Positions 25,887-39,753 of a DNA stretch of 64,000 nt are shown here, in pieces. A program made the translations under genes and the position numbers. This stretch comes from Annona cherimola. Its lineage: Eukaryota > Streptophyta > Magnoliopsida > Magnoliales > Annonaceae. The notes beneath the pieces were generated by a model. The model did no database searches. It saw nothing but the letters and a program-made list of their open reading frames with translations, and was not told the DNA's origin. The stretch covers positions 51,012,012 through 51,076,011 of the forward strand of contig CM059971.1 in assembly GCA_030490835.1 (NCBI GenBank), in the 5' to 3' direction. Position 1 is the stretch's first letter. Every line of letters starts with the position of its first letter.

Positions 25887-28454
25887 GAGTTTGATAGAAT
25901 GAACTTTGATTACTTAGAATTTAGTAGAACTCAATCTAATTTACTTGATTTTACTGTAAGTAGAACGAGTAAACTTGAAAGCATTCCAATAGATTCAAAA
26001 CAACTGAATTGGACGAAAGGAACTTCAATGAACAACAATTAACAACAATCCCTTTATTTCATATACATTCGAACGACATAGGATGACCTTAAAGGCATTG
26101 AAATCGAATCAAATGAATTTAGTTTGATAGAATGAACTTTAATTAGCTAGAATTGAGTACAACTCAATCTAATTGACTTGATTTGACTTTAAGGAGAACC
26201 AGTATACTTTAACGCATTCCAATAGATTTAGAACAACTGAATTGGACGAAAGGAACTTCAATCAACAACAATTAACAACAATCCCTTGATTTCATTTACA
26301 TTTGAACGACATAGGATGACCTTGAAGGCATTGAAATCGAATCAAATGAACTGAGTTTGATAGAATGAACTTTAATTAGCTAGAATTGAGTACAACTCAA
26401 TCTAATTGACTTGATTTGACTTTAAGGAGAACCAGTATACTTTAACGCATTCCAATAGATTTAGAACAACTGAATTGGACGAAAGGAACTTCAATCAACA
26501 ACAATTAACAACAATCCCTTGATTTCATTTACATTCGAACGACATAGGATGACCTTGAAGGCATTGAAATCGAATCTAATGAATTGAGTTTGATAGAATG
26601 ATCTTTGATTAGCAAGAATTGAGTAGAACTCAAACTATTTGACTTGATTTGACTGTAAGAAGAACGAGTAAACTTTAAAGCATTCCAATAGATTCAAAAC
26701 AACTGAATTGGACGAAAGGAACTTCAATGAACAATAATTAAGAACAATCCCTTTATTTCATTTCCATTCAAACGACAACGGATGACCTTAAAGGCTTTGA
26801 ATTGAATTCGAATCAAAAGAATTGAGTTTGATAGAATGAACTTTGATTAGTTCTAATTGAGTATAACTCAATCTAATTGACTTGATTTGACAGTAAGGAG
26901 AACGAGTGAACTTTAACGCATTCCGATAGATTCCGAACAACTGAATCGGAAGAAAGGAACTTCAATCAACAACAATTAACAACAATCCCTTGATTTCATT
27001 TACATTCGAACGACATAGGATGACCTTGAAGGCATTGAAATCGAATCTAATGAATTGAGTTTGATAGAATGAACTTTGATTAGCAAGAATTGAGTAGAAC
27101 TCAAACTATTTGACTTGATTTGACTGTAAGAAGAACGAGTAAACTTTAAAGCATTCCAATAAATTCAAAACAACTGAATTGGACGAAAGGAACTTCAATG
27201 AACAATAATTAAGAACAATCCCTTTATTTCATTTCCATTCGAACGACATGGGATGACCTTAAAGGCATTGAAATCGAATCAAATTAATTCAGTTTCATAG
27301 AATGAACTTTAATTAGCTAGAATTGAGTACAACTCAATCTAATTGACTTGATTTGACCGTAAGGAGAACGAGTAAACTTTAACGCATTCCAATAGATTCC
27401 GAACAACTGAATCGGAAGAAGGGAACTTCCATCAACAACAATTAACAACAATCCCTTGATTTCATTAACATTCTAACGACATAGGATGACCTTTAAGGCA
27501 TTGAAATCGAATATAATGAATTGAGTTTGATAGAATGAACTTTGACTCCTTAGAATTTAGTAGAGCTCAATCTAATTTACTTGATTTGACTGTAAGTAGA
27601 ACGAGTAAACTTGAAAGCATTCCAATAGATTCAAAACAACTGAATTGGACGAAAGGAACTTCAACGAACAACAATTAACAATAATCCCTTTATTTCATAT
27701 ACATTCGAACGACATAGGATGACCTTAAAGGCATTGAAATCGAATCAAATGAATTGAGTTTGATAGAATGAACTTTAATTAGCTAGAATTGAGTACAACT
27801 CAATCTAATTGACTTGATTTGACTTTAAGGAGAACCAGTATACTTTAACGCATTCCAATAGATTTAGAACAACTGAATTGGACGAAAGGAACTTCAATCA
27901 ACAACAATTAACAACAATCCCTTGATTTCATTTACATTCGAACGACATAGGATGACCTTGAAGGCATTGAAATCGAATCTAATGAATTGAGTTTGATAGA
28001 ATGATCTTTGATTAGCAAGAATTGAGTAGAACTCAAACTATTTGACTTGATTTGACTGTAAGAAGAACGAGTAAACTTTAAAGCATTCCAATAGATTCAA
28101 AACAACTGAATTGGACGAAAGGAACTTCAATGAACAATAATTAAGAACAATCCCTTTATTTCATTTCCATTCAAACGACAACGGATGACCTTAAAGGCTT
28201 TGAATTCGAATCAAAAGAATTGAGTTTGATAGAATGAACTTTGATTAGTTCTAATTGAGTATAACTCAATCTAATTGACTTGATTTGACAGTAAGGAGAA
28301 CGAGTGAACTTTAACGCATTCCGATAGATTCAAAACAACTGAATTGGAAGATAGGAACTTCAATCAACAATAATTAACAACAATCCCTTGATTTCATTTA
28401 CATTCGAACGACAACGGATGACCTTAAAGGCATTCAAATGGAATCAAATGAATT
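25887..28454 (+). repeat. 11-monomer block with d' and c' variants, copy 1
   Basis: Monomers start at 25887 f, 26120 a, 26353 a, 26586 d', 26824 c', 27057 d', 27290 e, 27523 f, 27756 a, 27989 d' and 28222 c'. d' has GCAAGAATTG plus ACTCAAACTATTTG and GTAAGAAGAAC; c' has GTTCTAATTG. The f monomer at 27523 has the rare TTTGACTCCTTAG. Counterpart at 45,572-48,134, 5 bp shorter because this copy has a 5-bp tandem duplication (TTGAA) near 26798-26807. Confidence 0.85.
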
Positions 28455-28686
28455 GAGTTTGATAGAATGAACTTTGATTAGTTAGAATTGAGTACAACTC
28501 AAACTAATTGACTTGATTTGACTGTAAGTAGAACGAGTAAACTTTAAAGCATTACAATAGATTCAAAACAACTGAATTGGATGAAAGAACTTCAATGAAC
28601 AATAATCAACAACAATCCCTTTATTTCATTTCCATTCGAACGACATGGGATGACCTTAAAGGCATTGAAATCGAATCAAATTAATT
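28455..28686 (+). repeat. Single d monomer, 232 bp
   Basis: A d-type monomer with the 1-base-short GAAAGAACTT and the CATGGGATG tail. It links the preceding block to the hexamer-derived run that follows. Confidence 0.75.
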
Positions 28687-31017
28687 GAGTTTGATAGAAT
28701 GAACTTTAATTAGCTAGAATTGAGTACAACTCAATCTAATTGACTTGATTTGACTTCAAGGAGAACGAGTATACTTTAACGCATTCCAATAGATTTAGAA
28801 CAACTGAATTGGACGAAAGGAACTTCAATCAACAACAATTACCAACAATCCCTTGATTTCATTTACATTCGAACGACATAGGATGACCTTGAAGGAATTG
28901 AAATCGAATCTAATGAATTGAGTTTGATAGAATGAACTTTGATTAGCTAAAATTGAGTACAACTCAATCTAAATTGACTTGATTTGAATGTAAGGAGAAC
29001 GAGTAAACTTTAACGCATTCGAATAAATTCAAAACAACTGAATTGGACGAAAGGAACTTCAATCAAAACCAATTAACAACAATCCCTTGATTTCATTTAC
29101 ATTCGAACGACATAGGATGACCTTGAAGGAATTGAAATCGAATCTAATGAATTTAGTTTGATAGAATGAACTTTGATTAGCAAGAATTGAGTACAACTCA
29201 ATCTAATTGACTTGATTTGAATGTAAGGAGAACGAGTAAACTTTAACGCATTCGAATAAATTCAAAACAACTGAATTGGACGAAAGGAACTTCAATCAAA
29301 ACCAATTAACAACAATCCCTTGATTTGATTTACATTCGAACGACAACGGATGACCTTAAAGGCTTTGAAGTCGAATCAAATGAATTGAGTTTGATAGAAT
29401 GAACTTTGATTAGTTATAATTGAGTATAACTCAATCTAATTGACTTGATTTGACTGTAAGGAGAACGAGTAAACTTTAACGCATTCGGATAGATTCAAAA
29501 CAACTGAATTGGAAGAAAGGAACTTCAATCAACAACAATTAACAATAATCCCTTGATTTCATTTACATTCGTACGACAACGGATGACCTTAAAGGCATTC
29601 AAATCGAATCAAATGAATTGAGTTTGATAGAATGAACTTTGATTAGTTAGAATTGAGTAGAACTCAAACTAATTGACTTGATTTGACTGTAAGTAGAACG
29701 AGTAAACTTTAAAGCATTACAATAGATTCAAAACAACTGAATTGGACGAAAGGAACTTCGATGAACAATAATTAACAACAATCCCTTTATTTCATTTCCA
29801 TTCGAACGACATGGGATGACCTTAAAGGCATTGAAATCGAATCAAATTAATTGAGTTTGATAGAATGAACTTTAATTAGCTAGAATTGAGTACAACTCAA
29901 TCTAATTGACTTGATTTGACCGTAAGGAGAACGAGTAAAGTTTAACGCATTCCAATAGATTCCGAACAACTGAATCGGAAGAAAGGAACTTCCATCAACA
30001 ACAGTTAACAACAATCCCTTGATTTCATTTACATTCTAACGACAACGGATGACCTTAAAGGCATTCATATCGAATGAAATGAATTGAGTTTGATAGAATG
30101 AACTTTGATTACTTAGAATTTAGTAGAACTCAATCTAATTTACATGATTTTACTGTAAGTAGAACGAGTAAACTTGAAAGCATTCCAATAGATTCAAAAC
30201 AACTGAATTGGACGAAAGGAACTTCAATGAACAACAATTAACAACAATCCCTTTATTTCATATACATTCGAACGACATAGGATGACCTTAAAGGCATTGA
30301 AATCGAATCAAATGAATTGAGTTTGATAGAATGAACTTTAATTAGCTAGAATTGAGTACAACTCAATCTAATTGACTTGATTTGACTTTAAGGAGAACCA
30401 GTATACTTTAACGCATTCCAATAGATTTAGAACAACTGAATTGGACGAAAGGAACTTCAATCAACAACAATTAACAACAATCCCTTGATTTCATTTACAT
30501 TCGAACGACATAGGATGACCTTGAAGGAATTGAAATCGAATCTAATGAATTGAGTTTGATAGAATGAACTTTGATTAGCAAGAATTGAGTACAACTCAAT
30601 CTAATTGACTTGATTTGAATGTAAGGAGAACGAGTAAACTTTAACGCATTCGAATAAATTCAAAACAACTGAATTGGACGAAAGGAACTTCAATCAAAAC
30701 CAATTAACAACAATCCCTTGATTTGATTTACATTCGAACGACAACGGATGACCTGAAAGGCTTTGAAGTCGAATCAAATGAATTGAGTTTGATAGAATGA
30801 ACTTTGATTAGTTATAATTAAGTATAACTCAATCTAATTGACTTGATTTGACTGTAAGGAGAACGAGTAAACTTTAACGCATTCCGATAGATTCAAAACA
30901 ACTGAATTGGAAGAAAGGAACTTCAATCAACAACAATTAACAATAATCCCTTGATTTCATTTACATTCATACGACAACGGATGACCTTAAAGGCATTGAA
31001 ATCGAATCAAATGAATT
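28687..31017 (+). repeat. Ten monomers a-b-b-c-d-e-f-a-b-c
   Basis: Monomers start at 28687 a, 28920 b (234 bp, one extra A near 28973), 29154 b, 29387 c, 29620 d, 29853 e, 30086 f, 30319 a, 30552 b and 30785 c. The first seven repeat the order and variants of 6,292-7,922 and 19,706-21,336. Confidence 0.82.
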
Positions 31018-32307
31018 GAGTTTGATAGAATGAACTTTGATTAGTTAGAATTGAGTACAACTCAAACTAATTGACTTGATTTGACTGTAAGTAGAACAAG
31101 TAAACTTTAAAGCATTACAATAGATTCAAAACAACTGAATTGGACGAAAGGAACTTCAATCAAAACCAATTAACAACAATCCCTTGATTTCATTTACATT
31201 CGAACGACATAGGATGACCTTAAAGTCATTGAAATCGAATCAAATGAATTGAGTTTGATAGAACGAACTTTAATTAGCTAGAATTGAGTACAACTCAATC
31301 TAATTGACTTGATTTGACTTTAAGGAGAATGAGTATACTTTAACGCATTCCAATAGATTTAGAACAACTGAATTGGACGAAAGGAACTTCAATCAACAAC
31401 AATTAACAACAATCCCTTGATTTCATTTACATTCGAACGACATAGGATGACCTTGAAGGCATTGAAATCGAATCTAATGAATTGAGTTTGATAGAATGAA
31501 CTTTGATTAGTTATAATTGAGTATAACTCAATCTAATTGACTTGATTTGACTGTAAGGAGAACGAGTAAACTTTAACGCATTCCGATAGATTCAAAACAA
31601 CTGAATTGGAAGAAAGGAACTTCAATCAACAACAATTAACAATAATCCCTTGATTTCATTTACATTCGTACGACTACGGATGACCTTAAAGGCATTCAAA
31701 TCGAATCAAATGAATTGAGTTTGATAGAATGAACTTTGTTTAGTTAGAATTGAGTAGAACTCAAACTAATTAACTTGATTTCATTTACATTCGAACGACA
31801 TAGGATGACCTTAAAGGCATTGAAATCGAATCAAATGAATTCAGTTTGATAGAACGAACTTTAATTAGCTAGAATTGAGTACAACTCAATCTAATTGACT
31901 TGATTTGATTTTAAGGAGAATGAGTATACTTTAACGCATTCCAATAGATTTAGAACAACTGAATTGGACGAAAGGAACTTCAATCAACAACAATTAACAA
32001 CAATCCCTTGATTTCATTTACATTCGAACGACATAGGATGACCTTGAAGGCATTGAAATCGAATCTAATGAATTGAGTTTGATAGAATGAACTTTGATTA
32101 GTTATAATTGAGTATAACTCAATCTAATTGACTTGATTTGACTGTAAGGAGAACGAGTAAACTTTAACGCATTCCGATAGATTCAAAACAACTGAATTGG
32201 AAGAAAGGAACTTCAATCAACAACAATTAACAATAATCCCTTGATTTCATTTACATTCATACGACAACGGATGACCTTAAAGGCATTGAAATCGAATCAA
32301 ATGAATT
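31018..32307 (+). repeat. 1,290-bp unit with truncated monomer, copy 1
   Basis: Monomers: 31018 (d head with GTAGAACAAG, b tail), 31251 a, 31484 c, 31717 truncated d, 31842 a and 32075 c; 5 x 233 + 125 = 1,290 bp. The d/b hybrid with the private GTAGAACAAG recurs exactly 1,290 bp later (31091 and 32381), showing a direct tandem duplication. Confidence 0.85.
31717..31841 (+). repeat. Truncated d-type monomer, copy 3
   Basis: The same 125-bp form as at 9088 and 22502, with the same joint and the same a-c neighbours on both sides. Confidence 0.9.
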
Positions 32308-33239
32308 GAGTTTGATAGAATGAACTTTGATTAGTTAGAATTGAGTACAACTCAAACTAATTGACTTGATTTGACTGTAAGTAGAACAAGTAAACTTTAA
32401 AGCATTACAATAGATTCAAAACAACTGAATTGGACGAAAGGAACTTCAATCAAAACCAATTAACAACAATCCCTTGATTTCATTTACATTCGAACGACAT
32501 AGGATGACCTTAAAGTCATTGAAATCGAATCAAATGAATTGAGTTTGATAGAACGAACTTTAATTAGCTAGAATTGAGTACAACTCAATCTAATTGACTT
32601 GATTTGACTTTAAGGAGAATGAGTATACTTTAACGCATTCCAATAGATTTAGAACAACTGAATTGGACGAAAGGAACTTCAATCAACAACAATTAACAAC
32701 AATCCCTTGATTTCATTTACATTCGAACGACATAGGATGACCTTGAAGGCATTGAAATCGAATCTAATGAATTGAGTTTGATAGAATGAACTTTGATTAG
32801 TTATAATTGAGTATAACTCAATCTAATTGACTTGATTTGACTGTAAGGAGAACGAGTAAACTTTAACGCATTCCGATAGATTCAAAACAACTGAATTGGA
32901 AGAAAGGAACTTCAATCAACAACAATTAACAACAATCCCTTGATTTCATTTACATTCGAACGACATAGGATGACCTTGAAGGCATTGAAATCGAATCTAA
33001 TGAATTGAGTTTGATAGAATGAACTTTGATTAGTTATAATTGAGTATAACTCAATCTAATTGACTTGATTTGACTGTAAGGAGAACGAGTAAACTTTAAC
33101 GCATTCCGATAGATTCAAAACAACTGAATTGGAAGAAAGGAACTTCAATCAACAACAATTAACAATAATCCCTTGATTTCATTTACATTCGTACGACTAC
33201 GGATGACCTTAAAGGCATTGAAATCGAATCAAATTAATT
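32308..33239 (+). repeat. 1,290-bp unit, copy 2, shortened to 932 bp
   Basis: Monomers: 32308 (d/b hybrid), 32541 a, 32774 (c head, a tail) and 33007 c. The c/a hybrid at 32774 replaces c, truncated d and a of copy 1, a loss of 358 bp (233 + 125). The tail of the 33007 monomer switches to the sequence that normally precedes e. Confidence 0.8.
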
Positions 33240-33705
33240 GAGTTTGATAGAATGAACTTTAATTAGCTAGAATTGAGTACAACTCAATCTAATTGACTTG
33301 ATTTGACCGTAAGGAGAACGAGTAAAGTTTAACGCATTCCAATAGATTCCGAACAACTGAATCGGAAGAAAGGAACTTCCATCAACAACAGTTAACAACA
33401 ATCCCTTGATTTCATTTACATTCTAACGACAACGGATGACCTTAAAGGCATTCATATCGAATGAAATGAATTGAGTTTGATAGAAGGAACTTTGATTACT
33501 TAGAATTTAGTAGAACTCAATCTAATTTACTTGATTTTACTGTAAGTAGAACGAGTAAACTTGAAAGCATTCCAATAGATTCAAAACAACTGAATTGGAC
33601 GAAAGGAACTTCAATGAACAACAATTAACAACAATCCCTTTATTTCATATACATTCGAACGACATAGGATGACCTTAAAGGCATTGAAATCGAATCAAAT
33701 GAATT
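33240..33705 (+). repeat. Two monomers e-f
   Basis: Standard e (33240) and f (33473) monomers. The f copy reads TAGAAGGAAC where TAGAATGAAC is usual. Confidence 0.78.
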
Positions 33706-36700
33706 GAGTTTGATAGAATGAACTTTAATTAGCTAGAATTGAGTACAACTCAATCTAATTGACTTGATTTGACTTCAAGGAGAACGAGTATACTTTAACG
33801 CATTCCAATAGATTGAGAACAACTGATTTGGACGAAAGGAACTTCAATCAACAACAATTACCAACAATCCCTTTATTTCATTTACATTCGAACGACATAG
33901 GATGACCTTGAAGGAATTGAAATCGAATCTAATGAATTGAGTTTGATAGAATGAACTTTGATTAGCAAGAATTGAGTACAACTCAATCTAATTGACTTGA
34001 TTTGAATGTAAGGAGAACGAGTAAACTTTAACGCATTCGAATAAATTCAAAACAACTGAATTGGATGAAAGGAACTTCAATCAAAACCAATTAACAACAA
34101 TCCCTTGATTTGATTTACATTCGAACGACAACGGATGACCTTAAAGGCTTTGAAGTCGAATCAAATGAATTGAGTTTGATAGAATGAACTTTGATTAGTT
34201 ATAATTAAGTATAACTCAATCTAATTGACTTGATTTGACTGTAAGGAGAACGAGTAAACTTTAACGCATTTCGATAGATTCAAAACAACTGAATTGGAAG
34301 AAAGGAACTTCAATCAACAACAATTAACAATAATCCCTTGATTTCATTTACATTCGTACGACAACGGATGACCTTAAAGGCATTCAAATCGAATCAAATG
34401 AATTGAGTTTGATAGAATGAACTTTGATTAGTTAGAATTGAGTAGAACTCAAACTAATTGACTTGATTTGACTGTAAGTAGAACGAGTAAACTTTAAAGC
34501 ATTACAATAGATTCAAAACAACTGAATTGGACGAAAGAACTTAAATGAACAATAATCAACAACAATCCCTTTATTTCATTTCCATTCGAACGACATGGGA
34601 TGACCTTAAAGGCATTGAAATCGAATCAAATTAATTGAGTTTGATAGAATGAACTTTAATTAGCTAGAATTGAGTACAACTCAATCTAATTGACTTGATT
34701 TGACCGTAAGGAGAACGAGTAAAGTTTAACGCATTCCAATAGATTCCGAACAACTGAATCGGAAGAAAGGAACTTCCATCAACAACAGTTAACAACAATC
34801 CCTTGATTTCATTTACATTCTAACGACAACGGATGACCTTAAAGGCATTCATATCGAATGAAATGAATTGAGTTTGATAGAATGAACTTTGATTACTTAG
34901 AATTTAGTAGAACTCAATCTAATTTACTTGATTTGACTGTAAGTAGAACGAGTAAACTTGAAAGCATTCCAATAGATTCAAAACAACTGAATTGGACGAA
35001 AGGAACTTCAATGAACAACAATTAACAACAATCTCTTTATTTCATATACATTCGAACGACATAGGATGACCTTAAAGACATTGAAATCGAATCAAATGAA
35101 TTGAGTTTGATAGAATCAACTTTAATTAGCTAGAATTGAGTACAACTCAATCTAATTGACTTGATTTGACTTCAAGGAGAACGAGTATACTTTAACGCAT
35201 TCCAATAGATTTAGAACAACTGAATTGGACGAAAGGAACTTCAATCAACAACAATTACCAACAATCCCTTGATTTCATTTACATTCGAACGACATAGGAT
35301 GACCTTGAAGGCATTGAAATCGAATCTAATGAATTGAGTTTGATAGAATGAACTTTGATTAGCTAGAATTGAGTACAACTCAATCTAGTTGACTTGATTT
35401 GAATGTAAGGAGAACGAGTAAACTTTAACGCATTCGAATAAATTCAAAACAACTGAATTGGACGAAAGGAACTTCAATCAAAACCAATGTAATCCCTTGA
35501 TTTCATTTACATTCGAACGACATAGGATGACCTTAAAGTCATTGAAATCGAATCAAATGAATTGAGTTTGATAGAACGAACTTTAATTAGCTAGAATTGA
35601 GTACAACTCAATCTAATTGACTTGATTTGACTTTAAGGAGAAGGAGTATACTTTAACGCATTCCAATAGATTTAGAACAACTGAATTGGACGAAAAGAAC
35701 TTCAATCAACAACAATTAACAACAATCCCTTGATTTCATTTACATTCGAACGACATAGGATGACCTTGAAGGCATTGAAATCGAATCTAATGAATTGAGT
35801 TTGATAGAATGAACTTTGATTAGTTATAATTGAGTATAACTCAATCTAATTGACTTGATTTGACTGTAAGGAGAACGAGTAAACTTTAACGCATTCCGAT
35901 AGATTCAAAACAACTGAATTGGAAGAAAGGAACTTCAATCAACAACAATTAACAATAATCCCTTGATTTCATTTACATTCGTACGACTACGGATGACCTT
36001 AAAGGAATTCAAATCGAATCAAATGAATTGAGTTTGATAGAATGAACTTTGTTTAGTTAGAATTGAGTAGAACTCAAACTAATTGACTTGATTTGACTGT
36101 AAGTAGAACGAGTAAACTTTAAAGCATTACAATAGATTCAAAACAACTGAATTGGACGAAAGAACTTAAATGAACAATAATCAACAACAATCCCTTTATT
36201 TCATTTCCATTCGAACGACATGGGATGACCTTAAAGGCATTGAAATCGAATCAAATTAATTGAGTTTGATAGAATGAACTTTAATTAGCTAGAATTGAGT
36301 ACAACTCAATCTAATTGACTTGATTTGACCGTAAGGAGAACGAGTAAAGTTTAACGCATTCCAATAGATTCCGAACAACTGAATCGGAAGAAAGGAACTT
36401 CCATCAACAACAGTTAACAACAATCCCTTGATTTCATTTACATTCTAACGACAACGGATGACCTTAAAGGCATTCATATCGAATGAAATGAATTGAGTTT
36501 GATAGAATGAACTTTGATTACTTAGAATTTAGTAGAACTCAATCTAATTTACTTGATTTTACTGTAAGTAGAACGAGTAAACTTGAAAGCATTCCAATAG
36601 ATTCAAAACAACTAAATTGGACGAAAGGAACTTCAATGAACAACAATAAACAACAATCCCTTTATTTCATATACATTCGAACGACATAGGATGACCTTAA

Positions 36701-36727
36701 AGTCATTGAAATCGAATCAAATGAATT
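33706..36727 (+). repeat. 13-monomer block, counterpart of 48,368-51,394
   Basis: Monomers start at 33706 a, 33939 b, 34172 c, 34405 d (232 bp), 34637 e, 34870 f, 35103 a, 35336 b (228 bp), 35564 a, 35797 c, 36030 d (232 bp), 36262 e and 36495 f. The same order fills the first part of the 23-monomer unit. The block is 5 bp shorter than its counterpart because of a local loss at about 35489 (CCAATGTAATCCC instead of the usual longer word). The last four monomers equal the start of the 11-mer. Confidence 0.83.
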
Positions 36728-37193
36728 GAGTTTGATAGAATGAACTTTAATTAGCTAGAATTCAGTACAACTCAATCTAATTGACTTGATTTGACCGTAA
36801 GGAGAACGAGTAAAGTTTAACGCATTCCAATAGATTCAAAACAACTGAATTGGACGAAAGGAACTTCAATGAACAACAATTAACAACAATCCCTTTATTT
36901 CATATACATTCGAACGACATAGGATGACCTTAAAGTCATTGAAATCGAATCAAATGAATTGAGTTTGATAGAACGAACTTTAATTAGCTAGAATTGAGTA
37001 CAACTCAATCTAATTGACTTGATTTGACTTTAAGGAGAATGAGTATACTTTAACGCATTCCAATAGATTTAGAACAACTGAATTGGACGAAAGGAACTTC
37101 AATCAACAACAATTAACAACAATCCCTTGATTTCATTTACATTCGAACGACATAGGATGACCTTGAAGGCATTGAAATCGAATCTAATGAATT
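36728..37193 (+). repeat. Triple hybrid a/e/f monomer, then a
   Basis: 36728 starts like the a monomer of the 11-mer (CTAGAATTCAGT), continues as e (ACCGTAAGG, AAAGTTTAAC) and ends as f (AATGAACAAC, CATATACATTC). 36961 is a full a monomer with GAACGAACTT. An 11-mer that began at 35,797 appears to have been cut down here by unequal exchange. Confidence 0.75.
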
Positions 37194-39753
37194 GAGTTTG
37201 ATAGAATGAACTTTGATTAGTTATAATTGAGTATAACTCAATCTAATTGACTTGATTTGACTGTAAGGAGAACGAGTAAACTTTAACGCATTCCGATAGA
37301 TTCAAAACAACTGAATCGGAAGAAAGGAACTTCAATCAACAACAATTAACAGTAATCCCTTGATTTCATTTACATTCGTACGACTACGGATGACCTTAAA
37401 GGCATTCAAATCGAATCAAATGAATTGAGTTTGATAGAATGAACTTTGTTTAGTTAGAATTGAGTAGAACTCAAACTAATTGACTTGATTTGACTGTAAG
37501 TAGAACGAGTAAACTTTAAAGCATTACAATAGATCCAAAACAACTGAATTGGACGAAAGAACTTAAATGAACAATAATCAACAACAATCCCTTTATTTCA
37601 TTTCCATTCGAACGACATGGGATGACCTTAAAGGCATTGAAATCGAATCAAATTAATTGAGTTTGATAGAATGAACTTTAATTAGCTAGAATTGAGTACA
37701 ACTCAATCTAATTGACTTGATTTGACCGTAAGGAGAACGAGTAAAGTTTAACGCATTCCAATAGATTCCGAACAACTGAATCGGAAGAAAGGAACTTCCA
37801 TCAACAACAGTTAACAACAATCCCTTGATTTCATTTACATTCTAACGACAACGGATGACCTTAAAGGCATTCATATCGAATGAAATGAATTGAGTTTGAT
37901 AGAACGAACTTTGATTACTTAGAATTTAGTAGAACTCAATCTAATTTACTTGATTTTACTGTAAGTAGAACGAGTAAACTTGAAAGCATTCCAATAGATT
38001 CAAAACAACTGAATTGGACGAAAGGAACTTCAATGAACAACAATTAACAACAATCCCTTTATTTCATATACATTCGAACGACATAGGATGACCTTAAAGT
38101 CATTGAAATCGAATCAAATGAATTGAGTTTGATAGAATGAACTTTAATTAGCTAGAATTCAGTACAACTCAATCTAATTGACTTGATTTGACTTCAAGGA
38201 GACCGAGTATACTTTAACGCATTCCAATAGATTTAGAACAACTGAATTGGACGAAAGGAACTTCAATCAACAACAATTACCAACAATCCCTTTATTTCAT
38301 TTACATTCGAACGACATAGGATGACCTTGAAGGAATTGAAATCGAATCTAATGAATTGAGTTTGGTAGAATGAACTTTGATTAGCAAGAATTGAGTACAA
38401 CTCAATCTAATTGACTTGATTTGAATGTAAGGAGAACGAGTAAACTTTAACGCATTCCAATAAATTCCGAACAACTGAATTGGACGAAAGGAACTTCAAT
38501 CAACAACAATTAACAACAATCCCTTGATTTCATTTACATTCGAACGACAGCGGATGACCTTAAAGGCATTCAAATCGAATCAAATGAATTGAGTTTGATA
38601 GAATGAACTTTGATTACTTAGAATTTAGTAGAACTCAAACTATTTGACTTGATTTGACTGTAAGGAGAACGAGTAAACTTTAACGCATTCCAATAGATTC
38701 CGAACAACTGAATTGGAGAAAGGAACTTCCATCAACAACAATTAACAACAATCCCTTGATTTCATTTACATTCGAACGACATAGGATGACATTGAAGGAA
38801 TTGAAATCGAATCTAATGAATTGAGTTTGATAGAATGAACTTTGATTAGCAAGAATTGAGTACAACTCAATCTAATTGACTTGATTTGAATGTAAGGAGA
38901 ACGAGTAAACATTAACGCATTCCAATAAATTCCGAACAACTGAATTGGACGAAAGGAACTTCAATCAACAACAATTAACAACAATCCCTTGATTTCATTT
39001 ACATTCGAACGACAGCGGATGACCTTAAAGGCATTCAAATCGAATCAAATGAATTGAGTTTGATAGAATGAACTTTGATTAGTTAGAATTGAGTATAACT
39101 CAAACTAATTGACTTGATTTGACTGTAAGTAGAACGAGTAAACTTTAAAGCATTACAATAGATTCAAAACAACTGAATTGGACGAAAGAACTTCAATGAA
39201 CAATAATCAACAACAATCCCTTTATTTCATTTCCATTCGAACGACATGGGATGACCTTAAAGGCATTGAAATTGAATCAAATTAATTGAGTTTGATAGAA
39301 TGAACTTTAATTAGCTAGAATTGAGTACAACTCAATCTAATTTACTTGATTTGACCGTAAGGAGAACGAGTAAAGTTTAACGCATTCCAATAGATTCCGA
39401 ACAACTGAATCGGAAGAAAGGAACTTCCATCAACAACAGTTAACAACAATCCCTTGATTTCATTTACATTCTAACGACAACGGATAACCTTAAAGGCATT
39501 CAAATCGAATGAAATGAATTGAGTTTGATAGAATGAACTTTGATTACTTAGAATTTAGTAGAACTCAATCTAATTTACTTGATTTTACTGTAAGTAGAAC
39601 GTGTAAACTTGAAAACATTCCAATAGATTCAAAACAACTGAATTGGACGAAAGGAACTTCAATGAACAACAATTAACAACAATCCCTTTATTTCATATAC
39701 ATTCGAACGACATAGGATGACCTTGAAGGCATTGAAATCGAATCTAATGAATT
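37194..39753 (+). repeat. 11-monomer unit, tandem copy 1 of 3
   Basis: Monomers start at 37194 c, 37427 d, 37659 e, 37892 f, 38125 a, 38358 b, 38591 f', 38823 b, 39056 d, 39288 e and 39521 f; 2,560 bp. It is the most distinct of the three tandem copies, for example AAAACAACTG near 37314 where copies 2 and 3 have ACAACAACTG, CTAGAATTC against CTTGAATTC near 38153, and AAATTGAATC near 39270 against AAATCGAATC. Confidence 0.92.

Noticed and set aside
36507..36689. A 60-codon open frame on the plus strand
   Set aside because: It falls within one f monomer in which a local substitution (ACAATAAACAAC) and others change the stop pattern; the equivalent frame is closed in sister monomers.
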